Source of the DNA: an uncultured Alphaproteobacteria bacterium
GTDB lineage: Bacteria > Pseudomonadota > Alphaproteobacteria > RF32 > CAG-239
Reading direction: 5' to 3'
NCBI GenBank assembly: GCA_944391445.1
Contig: CALXTL010000020.1
Coordinates: 1 to 36,801 of the forward strand
Length of the DNA stretch: 36,801 bases
Numbering within the stretch: the stretch's first letter is position 1; every line of letters starts with the position of its first letter. Below the pieces are notes generated by a model. The model worked only from the letters and a program-made list of their open reading frames with translations, ran no database searches and had not been told where the DNA came from. Of the stretch, positions 1-5,115 are shown piece by piece. The translations under genes and the position numbers were made by a program.

Positions 1-119
1 TTGGTATCCAGACACCGGCCGACGCCGATGGTCTGTTTGCCGCGGGTACAAAAATAGGGCTTTAATCTCAAGCCCTCGTGTATCTGCAACCGCTGCGAAA
101 TCGTATATAAATCAAGCAT
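1..119 (-). CDS. Endolysin, GH24 (T4-lysozyme-like), 3' end outside window
   Basis: The first 39 residues of a phage lysozyme are visible; the rest lies beyond base 1. The N-terminus has the GH24 layout: HEGLRLKPY, then CTRG, then QTIGVGR. The catalytic Glu (of HEG) is present, and nine residues later the usual Asp is a Cys, followed six residues later by Thr, giving the Glu-Cys-Thr arrangement seen in part of this family. The ATG follows an AGGAG sequence inside the end of the preceding small membrane-protein gene. It would degrade host peptidoglycan at lysis. The family call is firm; activity cannot be judged from a fragment. Confidence 0.85.
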   Translation of the reverse strand, partial: MLDLYTISQRLQIHEGLRLKPYFCTRGKQTIGVGRCLDT

Positions 120-123
120 TGCC

Positions 124-270
124 TTAAACTCCTATCAGCAGCATCAGGCCGTTAATCATCGCCTGCCAGCCGCGACCGACGGTCTCGGCCTGTTCCGGCC
201 AGATAAAACAAACGGCGGAGTAAACCAACACCGCCGCCAAAATTAAGTATTTGATATATTTTTTCTTCAT
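124..270 (-). CDS. Small membrane protein in lysis cassette, holin candidate
   Basis: A 48-residue ORF begins with a basic MKKKYIKY, then one hydrophobic segment (about residues 9-24), a short polar stretch and a second weakly hydrophobic end (GLMLLIGV). Its ATG overlaps the stop of the upstream coiled-coil membrane gene (ATGA) and it has a GAGG ribosome-binding site. It lies directly before the endolysin, where holins or holin accessory proteins are usual. The holin role is inferred from size, topology and position only; no specific holin family is recognised. Confidence 0.65.
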   Translation of the reverse strand: MKKKYIKYLILAAVLVYSAVCFIWPEQAETVGRGWQAMINGLMLLIGV

Positions 271-512
271 GGTTTCTGCCTCATTTTCTTTTCACTGAAC
301 AACATATCCAACTTGACCTTGACTTCGGTCAGCAGGTCGTTTTGTTTGGACAACAGTCGGGTCAGGTTTTCCATACGCAAATCATGACTATCATAAATTT
401 TTTCCAATGTTGACACCCTGGTTTCAATATTGCCTTGCCAACGGCCAATACGGATAAAATTAACAATAACCCCGCATATGGCTGCTAATCCTGTAACTAA
501 TCCCCAATCCAT
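267..512 (-). CDS. Membrane-anchored coiled-coil protein, lysis-cassette accessory
   Basis: An 81-residue protein has one N-terminal hydrophobic segment (about residues 4-20) followed by a heptad-rich helix (about residues 28-72) with regular Leu/Ile/Val spacing. This matches small phage holin-associated proteins of the XhlA/hemolysin type in architecture, though no signature residue proves it. AAAGGA lies six bases before the ATG. It is translationally coupled to the next small membrane gene and precedes the endolysin. It could be a holin, a spanin-like protein or a tail-end membrane protein. Confidence 0.6.
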   Translation of the reverse strand: MDWGLVTGLAAICGVIVNFIRIGRWQGNIETRVSTLEKIYDSHDLRMENLTRLLSKQNDLLTEVKVKLDMLFSEKKMRQKP

Positions 513-526
513 TTAATTTCCTTTCA

Positions 527-1087
527 TCATTTTCCTTTATAAACGATTTTAACATAACCAGATACACCACTGTAATTAACACCCATTTGTCCAACACCTC
601 CTGCTCCATAGCCATTATACAGGCTTGCACCGCCGGCAACGGGACCGCTTCCAGCTCTACGTTCGCCCGGATTTCCTGCTGAATTCAAAGTTGTAGATAT
701 AATTGTAGCATTAATCGTAGGCTGAGCACCGGCCGCACTACTTGTACTTCCGCGACCTCCGCCATAGGTTATTACCAAATTGCCAATTGATGATCCTGCA
801 CCATCATAACTTTGATACCTACCTCCGGCTCCTATAGATACGGATATTGTTGAAGCCTCAATTTTAATGATGCCAATAAAACCAGAGCCAGAACCGCCGC
901 CAGCGACGATCCTGTTATTTCTATTGTAATATCCGCCGCCACCACCGCCGATACAATAAACCTCATATTTTCCTTTGCCCAAAATTTCGACATTATAGGT
1001 TCCCGGTGTTGAGCTTTCAAAAATAACCTGGTCTTTCTTATACGGACCAGATTTTAATAATAAACCCTTACTCCATAATTCCATCAT
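527..1087 (-). CDS. Glycine-rich tail tip adhesin (gp38-like), paralog 3
   Basis: This 186-residue protein is one of three paralogs. The first ~45 residues (WSK..LLLK, PYKKDQVIFESSTPGTYNVE, GKYEVYCIGGG) are nearly identical in all three, so they are probably the attachment part. The rest alternates conserved glycine-rich blocks (GGGSGSGFIGII, GGASLYNGYGAGG) with highly divergent loops and ends GYVKIVYKGK. This architecture resembles T-even gp38-type adhesins, where glycine motifs form a scaffold and variable segments contact the receptor. The function is inferred from that resemblance and from position behind the tail fibre. Its start ATG lies in a folded leader downstream of a 9-G tract. Confidence 0.75.
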   Translation of the reverse strand: MMELWSKGLLLKSGPYKKDQVIFESSTPGTYNVEILGKGKYEVYCIGGGGGGYYNRNNRIVAGGGSGSGFIGIIKIEASTISVSIGAGGRYQSYDGAGSSIGNLVITYGGGRGSTSSAAGAQPTINATIISTTLNSAGNPGERRAGSGPVAGGASLYNGYGAGGVGQMGVNYSGVSGYVKIVYKGK

Positions 1088-1150
1088 CGGCCTGCCCTCC
1101 TAAAGGACAACCCCCGATGTCTTGCCGGCCTTAGGCCTTTACCCCCCCCC
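1081..1150 (-). repeat. Poly-G leader repeat, copy 1 (9 G), before adhesin paralog 3
   Basis: Reading leftward, nine G are followed by TAAAGGCCTAAGGCCGGC and then a segment ending CCGATGATGG at the adhesin start. The segment can fold CATCGG with CCGATG and TCCT with AGGA, which would cover both the AGGAGG ribosome-binding site and the start codon. The copy at 1829-1899 differs by one base and by one G. On the + strand the tract is nine C at 1142-1150. The shared region also continues into the first codons of the two adhesin genes. Confidence 0.85.
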
Positions 1151-1180
1151 GTTCGCTATTTTCATATAAAAATCAAACAT
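1139..1180 (-). CDS. Leader mini-ORF running into poly-G tract, copy 1
   Basis: A 13-codon ORF (MFDFYMKIANGGG) starts seven bases after GAGG and stops at the TAA immediately after nine G. If the tract had 8 or 11 G, the frame would stay open through the whole leader and stop in a TGA overlapping the adhesin ATG (ATGA). It is therefore more likely a regulatory leader peptide than a functional protein. Evidence is the frame geometry, repeated at the second copy; translation is not shown. Confidence 0.45.
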   Translation of the reverse strand: MFDFYMKIANGGG

Positions 1181-1196
1181 TTATTGCCTCACTTTA

Positions 1197-1835
1197 TCAT
1201 TTTCCTTTATAAACAATTTTAACGTAACCTGCGGTACCGGCATGAGCGCTTAAGTCTGCAGAAGCAGTTCCGCCTGTTCCATAACCATTATAAACAGAAG
1301 CACCGCCAGCATAGCCGCGACCAGAAGAACCAGTACCTGTTTGTCCTACATTTCCTGCAATATTTAATTCTTGTGATAATGGCACTATAGATATCTCAGG
1401 GATGGGCGCCGCGTAGGACTCGCAATAGCTGGGGTAAGATCTAACCACTGAGGCAGGAGCCCCATAAGATATTACAAAATCTTGGATTTTACTATCTCCA
1501 CCAGGATAACCAGTAAGTAAGGCTGTAGTACTAGGAACCCTTAAAGGGGCACCCCCATTTCCTACTACACAAGATAATGTAGATTTTTTTAATTTAATAA
1601 TACCCACAAAACCAGAACCAGAACCTCCTCCAGCTCTAGAGTAACGTACGTTTCCACTTATTCTTTCTGAAGTATGAGCAGCTCCGGCACCACCACCGAT
1701 ACAGTAGACCTCATATTTGCCATCGGCCAGAAGTTCGACGTTATATGTCCCTGGGGTTGAGCTTTCAAAAATGACCTGATCTTTCTTATACGGATCATAT
1801 TTTAATAATAAATTCTTACTCCATAATTCCATCAT
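1197..1835 (-). CDS. Glycine-rich tail tip adhesin (gp38-like), paralog 2
   Basis: At 212 residues this is the longest of the three adhesin paralogs. It keeps the common N-terminal ~45 residues and the C-terminal GYVKIVYKGK, but its middle (about residues 50-170) has a longer insert and quite different loops, including a YPSYCESY stretch. Conserved blocks are GGGSGSGFVGII and GGASVYNGYGTGG. Two paralogs with one mounting segment but different loops suggest alternative receptor specificities. The start codon is in a leader repeat with a 10-G tract. Binding specificity is inferred. Confidence 0.75.
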   Translation of the reverse strand: MMELWSKNLLLKYDPYKKDQVIFESSTPGTYNVELLADGKYEVYCIGGGAGAAHTSERISGNVRYSRAGGGSGSGFVGIIKLKKSTLSCVVGNGGAPLRVPSTTALLTGYPGGDSKIQDFVISYGAPASVVRSYPSYCESYAAPIPEISIVPLSQELNIAGNVGQTGTGSSGRGYAGGASVYNGYGTGGTASADLSAHAGTAGYVKIVYKGK

Positions 1836-1899
1836 CGGCTTGCCCTCCTAAAGGACAACCCCCGATGTCTTGCCGGCCTTAGGCCTTTACCCCCCCCCC
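1829..1899 (-). repeat. Poly-G leader repeat, copy 2 (10 G), before adhesin paralog 2
   Basis: This is the second copy of the adhesin leader: ten G (1890-1899), TAAAGGCCTAAGGCCGGC, the foldable CATCGG...CCGATG segment with an internal TCCTTTAGGA hairpin over the ribosome-binding site, and the ATGATG start. It is nearly identical to the copy at 1081-1150, so it was duplicated recently together with the 5' end of the gene or is kept identical by recombination. Confidence 0.85.
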
Positions 1900-1923
1900 T
1901 ACGAACTTAAGCATTTCAAGCAT
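1879..1923 (-). CDS. Leader mini-ORF running into poly-G tract, copy 2
   Basis: A 14-codon ORF (MLEMLKFVGGGVKA) starts at an ATG overlapping the end of the tail fibre assembly gene and stops at a TAA shortly after ten G. With 8 or 11 G it would read through to the same ATGA overlap with the downstream adhesin as copy 1. Its upstream sequence and first codons differ from those of copy 1, so the convergence of both on the same open frame is notable. Confidence 0.45.
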   Translation of the reverse strand: MLEMLKFVGGGVKA

Positions 1924-2308
1924 TTTCGGTATTTCCCTCCGTTATTTCCGGTTTCGGGTACTCGGCCTTAATAGCGGCAATTGTCTGTCGCCAGATGTCG
2001 GTTCCGTTAACCTGATCCCAATAAATCATATCCAACTGATCACCGACCGGCGGATATGCCGCCTGCCGCAATTCGATATAAGTCGGCTCTTGCATCGGCG
2101 GTATATCAACAAAATCAGGTACAATCCGGCTATTTTCAATCTTACAGCCCGTCTGCTGTTTTCCTTCAGGTGCCGCCGTAAAATCAACCGGCAGGTAACC
2201 GGCCGCCAGCACATTCGCCTCATTTAGCCCCCAATTGGAAACACCGGGAATATCTCTAGGAGCATATTCAAGAGTTCCGTTTTCTAAAATCTTAGCATAT
2301 TCTGTCAT
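1916..2308 (-). CDS. Tail fibre assembly-like protein
   Basis: A 130-residue protein begins MTEYAKILENGTLEYAPRD, typical of small proteins encoded next to tail fibres, and carries a C-terminal segment YPPVGDQLDMIYWD followed by a helix with AIKAEYPKP. That YPxxGDQLDxxxW pattern recurs in phage tail fibre assembly or chaperone-like proteins. AAAGGA lies eight bases upstream of the ATG. Lying between two adhesin paralogs, it may help them fold or attach. It could instead be a structural spacer. Confidence 0.65.
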   Translation of the reverse strand: MTEYAKILENGTLEYAPRDIPGVSNWGLNEANVLAAGYLPVDFTAAPEGKQQTGCKIENSRIVPDFVDIPPMQEPTYIELRQAAYPPVGDQLDMIYWDQVNGTDIWRQTIAAIKAEYPKPEITEGNTENA

Positions 2309-2314
2309 TGTCTT

Positions 2315-2866
2315 TTATCCTTTGTAAACAACCTTTATATAACCAGGCTTTCCTGAATTATTCCTAAGAAATTCTCCGTCACCACCAGCTCCGTAGCCCT
2401 CGTATAATGAAGCTCCACCTTTAGCGACACCCCCTCTAGAAGTTTCACCTCTATTTCCTGAAGAATTTAAAGTTGTAGATATGGGGATGACACTAAGGGT
2501 TGGAATAGCACCGCCACCACCTCCGCCAGCACCTCCGCCATAAGTTTTTACAATTCCAGCTATTGCAGAATTATTTCCAGGATAGCTTTGGTATCTGCCT
2601 CCAGCACCCACGGTGACATTTAATGTGCCAGCGTTAATTCTTATAATTCCTATAAAGCCAGAACCAGACCCGCCTCCCTGCATATAATCACGGCTACTAT
2701 CTCCATATCTACCTCCTCCACCTCCGGCAATACAATAAACCTCATATTTTCCTTTACCCAAAATTTCGACATTATAGGTTCTCGGTGTTGAGCTTTCAAA
2801 AATAACCTGGTTTTTCTTATACGGATCAGACTTCAATAACAAATTCTTACTCCACGCTTCCCTCAT
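2315..2866 (-). CDS. Glycine-rich tail tip adhesin (gp38-like), paralog 1
   Basis: A 183-residue member of the adhesin trio. The ATG overlaps the stop of the tail fibre gene and has its own AAGGAG, so this copy is constitutively coupled to the fibre and lacks the poly-G leader of the other two. The N-terminus (MREAWSKNLLLKSDPYKK) is slightly diverged. The body has glycine runs (GGGAGGGGGG about residue 112) and the end reads PGYIKVVYKG. It is most similar overall to paralog 3. Receptor binding is inferred from architecture and position. Confidence 0.75.
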   Translation of the reverse strand: MREAWSKNLLLKSDPYKKNQVIFESSTPRTYNVEILGKGKYEVYCIAGGGGGRYGDSSRDYMQGGGSGSGFIGIIRINAGTLNVTVGAGGRYQSYPGNNSAIAGIVKTYGGGAGGGGGGAIPTLSVIPISTTLNSSGNRGETSRGGVAKGGASLYEGYGAGGDGEFLRNNSGKPGYIKVVYKG

Positions 2867-4074
2867 TCCGCCGCTCCTTTCGGCAAGGCGCCGGCAACCC
2901 AGGCACCCAGCGCATTGTCATAATCAAAATAAAAGTCATAATTCCCGGCTTCGATTTCCGGCGTTTCTTTATTAAAGAAATTGGTTGTTCCCCAGGTTAT
3001 CACCGGTGTACCGGTAACGGCCGCCATCACCTTAATCTGGTTAAAATATCCGCCTGTCACGCTTGTCGGCAGACTGAATGTCGTATCGCCGCTGATGCTC
3101 ATTTGATAGATTTTGGTTGTTTCCAGCGTAACCGTCCCGGAAGTTTCCGCAATCTGAACAATCGGCTGCTGATAATCGGCTATTGCCTCGCCGGCAGCAC
3201 TGACAGCCGCAACAGCGCTGTCTTTAGCGGTATTGATACCGGCAACGGCAGCGGTCTCGGCCTCATCAGCCATGGTTTCAATTGCTGTTTTTTCCGTGGT
3301 CGCCAAAGTGCTGATTTCGCTCTTTGATGTATTGGTAAGCGTGGTAATCTCGCTTTTGGCAGTGCTGACCGTGGTATCAAAATCACCAAGTTCGGTTACC
3401 GCCTGATTAGCCAGATTTTTGGCTTCCTCCGCCGCCGCAGCACTCGCCGAGGCCTGACTTGCAGATGTTTGCGCAGCGCTTTCACTAAGAGATGCGGCAT
3501 TCTGGCTGTTTAATGCCTCAGCAGCCGAAGCAGCCGCGGCATCGGCTTTGTCTTCTGCCCTGTCAGCTTGAGCGGTTACCTCGGCAACGGTATCATCAAG
3601 ATTAATGCTTGAGTTTGTTAAGGCATCACCTTCTTGATTCCACACCAAAGCCTTTCCAGCTGATGGAGCCGGCAAATTAAGATCAACCCCTGTCATACCG
3701 ATGGGAATTTTTGGACTACGCTCACTATCATCTGCCAACTGCTGTGTGATTGCCGTCAGTTTATCAAGGTTTTCTTCTACCCTATTCGCCGGAAATCCGC
3801 TTGATGTTTTATACGGCGTTTCTTGGTTTAACGGTACACTACGCCCGACAACGATATATGTTCCGGCGGCCGGAGCAGTCTTAAACACTACATTACCGCC
3901 GTTTACATCAAACTCAACCGTATATAAGCCAGGATCAACCAGTGTCTGAACACCGTCAGCCTCCTGATAAACAGCTGCATATTCACTGTTAATCATATCA
4001 TACGTAAAAGTAAAGCTTGTGGTAACACCGTTAGCCAATTGTCTTGTAGGATTGTAATTATTTGCTAAAGTCAT
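2863..4074 (-). CDS. Tail fibre with T7 gp17-like N-terminal domain
   Basis: A 403-residue fibre. Residues 1-120 match the pattern of the T7 tail fibre N-terminal domain that docks on the tail tube: NGVTTSFTFTYD, YTVEFDVNGGNVVF, AAGTYIVVGRSVPLNQETPY and FPANRVEENLDKL. Residues ~165-300 are an Ala/Ser/Glu-rich coiled coil forming the shaft, and the last ~100 residues are a beta-rich distal part. It is the first gene after a late promoter-terminator unit and is followed without a gap by adhesin paralog 1, so it probably carries the adhesins at its tip. Confidence 0.88.
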   Translation of the reverse strand: MTLANNYNPTRQLANGVTTSFTFTYDMINSEYAAVYQEADGVQTLVDPGLYTVEFDVNGGNVVFKTAPAAGTYIVVGRSVPLNQETPYKTSSGFPANRVEENLDKLTAITQQLADDSERSPKIPIGMTGVDLNLPAPSAGKALVWNQEGDALTNSSINLDDTVAEVTAQADRAEDKADAAAASAAEALNSQNAASLSESAAQTSASQASASAAAAEEAKNLANQAVTELGDFDTTVSTAKSEITTLTNTSKSEISTLATTEKTAIETMADEAETAAVAGINTAKDSAVAAVSAAGEAIADYQQPIVQIAETSGTVTLETTKIYQMSISGDTTFSLPTSVTGGYFNQIKVMAAVTGTPVITWGTTNFFNKETPEIEAGNYDFYFDYDNALGAWVAGALPKGAAE

Positions 4075-4086
4075 CGTTTTCTCTAT

Positions 4087-4113
4087 AAAAAAAACGCTGT
4101 TCAGACGAACAGC
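4087..4113 (-). terminator. Intrinsic terminator before tail fibre gene
   Basis: Reading leftward, GCTGTTC-GTCT-GAACAGC forms a perfect seven-pair stem followed by G and eight T. It lies about 45 bases downstream of a consensus promoter and just upstream of the fibre ATG, so it should stop transcription unless antitermination occurs. Confidence 0.85.
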
Positions 4114-4121
4114 AGATAAAC

Positions 4122-4152
4122 AAAAAGAGAGCGGCTTTTAATGCCTACTCTC
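4122..4152 (-). promoter_or_regulatory. Leader hairpin of late unit A
   Basis: GAGAG and CTCTC pair, with an inner GGC/GCC, and T5 follows. The surrounding leader (TTTAG-TATGGTGGGAGAGTAGGC then AAAAGCCG) aligns with the leader before the terminase genes. It may be a weak terminator or a recognition element for an antiterminator. Confidence 0.6.
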
Positions 4153-4166
4153 CCACCATACTAAAA

Positions 4167-4196
4167 AATATACCTTAGGGGTGACCCCGTTGTCAA
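4167..4196 (-). promoter_or_regulatory. Late promoter A with GGGGTGACCCC palindrome
   Basis: On the minus strand TTGACA (4191-4196) and TATATT (4167-4172) are 18 bases apart. The spacer holds the palindrome GGGGTGACCCC (4178-4188), which also occupies the spacer of the promoter before the terminase genes. A shared regulator binding site between -35 and -10 is the simplest reading. Confidence 0.75.
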
Positions 4197-4247
4197 GAGT
4201 TTTTTACCACCACCCGACAACCCTGCCGGCAACCGGCATTTCCAAAA

Positions 4248-4352
4248 TCAGGGAAAAGATAAAAAATTAACCATTTGTTTACCCCCCCCCGTATGGTTTT
4301 TAGACAGGCCAAAAGCTAAGAAGACCAAGTAGTACAGCGTTATTATATCCAT
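4248..4352 (-). CDS. Short ORF with in-frame 9-G tract
   Basis: A 34-codon ORF has an excellent ribosome-binding site (AAAAGGAGG, seven bases before ATG). It encodes a hydrophobic start (MDIITLYYLVFLAFGLS), then reads through nine G (4282-4290) as Gly-Gly-Gly followed by Lys, ending FLSFP. The G-tract plus TAAA is the third occurrence of the motif found before the adhesin genes. Slippage would change the C-terminus. It lies in the ~350-base region between a membrane gene and the tail fibre promoter. Function unknown. Confidence 0.45.
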   Translation of the reverse strand: MDIITLYYLVFLAFGLSKNHTGGGKQMVNFLSFP

Positions 4353-4427
4353 TTTGCTACCTCCTTTTGGCCTTGGGATATAATCTTCAGCTTTACCTTT
4401 TCAAGAGCATAAACTCCCAAAGTATCC

Positions 4428-4760
4428 TTATCTTTCTTGCTTGTATGCTTTTTTCCAGTCTAGAAACAATGCTACCATTACAACCGCAAAAACAGCAAAA
4501 CGATATGTAACTATAATAGCAAAAATCCAATTATAATCAGGCAAAAAATAAATTCCATATAACGCCAAAAGGTAAAATATTGCCATATTAAAAGGAATTA
4601 TTAATAGGAAAGCCATAATAAAAGCACATAAAATAAATTCAAAAGAAAACCAGCTATCATGGCCTCCCAATAATTCGTCCAACCCCCAATAAGCAAAAAA
4701 ATACAAAAGTGCTGAAGAAATTAAATAAAACGATGTCGAAAAAAAAGAAAATATCTTCAT
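4428..4760 (-). CDS. Integral membrane protein, about three TM segments
   Basis: A 110-residue very hydrophobic protein has aromatic-rich membrane segments (about residues 5-25, 40-70 and 78-100) and a basic C-terminal tail (DWKKAYKQER). Its ATG overlaps the stop of the upstream membrane gene and AAGGA precedes it. It lies between the internal virion genes and the tail fibre, where accessory (moron-type) genes are often found. No family is recognised. Superinfection exclusion or envelope modification is possible but unsupported by any motif. Confidence 0.65.
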   Translation of the reverse strand: MKIFSFFSTSFYLISSALLYFFAYWGLDELLGGHDSWFSFEFILCAFIMAFLLIIPFNMAIFYLLALYGIYFLPDYNWIFAIIVTYRFAVFAVVMVALFLDWKKAYKQER

Positions 4761-5053
4761 TTTTTATCCTTCCCGGCAAAAAAGACACAAAACAAAATAA
4801 ACAGCACAGTGATAAAATTGATAAATACCCAAACCTCTCGCTCAAAACCAACTTTTATGATTGGATTATACAAAAGGGCGACAAAAAGAAACAGGATATT
4901 CACAAATGAAAGCTGTTCTTGCGGATAACGCAGATAAAAAATATACCCGGCATATCCACAAACACACAGTCTCAACAACGTATAATAGCCATACGGCATG
5001 GGAAGAAAACCTAACACCAATATACAACAAACCATTAAAGTTAAACTTTTCAT
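4757..5053 (-). CDS. DUF6804-like small membrane protein
   Basis: A 98-residue protein from the ATG preceded by GGAG at six-base spacing (an in-frame GTG 15 bases upstream is less likely). The sequence LPMPYGYYTLLRLCVCGYAGY, then LLYNPII and REVWVFINFIT, matches the pattern of the DUF6804 family of small three-helix membrane proteins (P-Y-G-Y-Y, N-P-I-I and R-E-x-W signatures). The biochemical role of that family is not known to me. It is coupled to the next membrane gene. Confidence 0.65.
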   Translation of the reverse strand: MKSLTLMVCCILVLGFLPMPYGYYTLLRLCVCGYAGYIFYLRYPQEQLSFVNILFLFVALLYNPIIKVGFEREVWVFINFITVLFILFCVFFAGKDKK

Positions 5054-5115
5054 CATTTTCTCCACCACTATAAGATTTGTTGTTTACCTTATCCCATGGT
5101 CATAAAATAGTCAAT

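Noticed and set aside
527..2866. Diversity-generating retroelement acting on the adhesins
   Set aside because: No reverse transcriptase, no template/variable repeat pair and no adenine-biased differences were seen; the paralogs differ by whole loops.
3103..3949. Open frames on the strand opposite the tail fibre and other structural genes
   Set aside because: They mirror codon usage of the real genes, lack ribosome-binding sites and give compositions unlike proteins.
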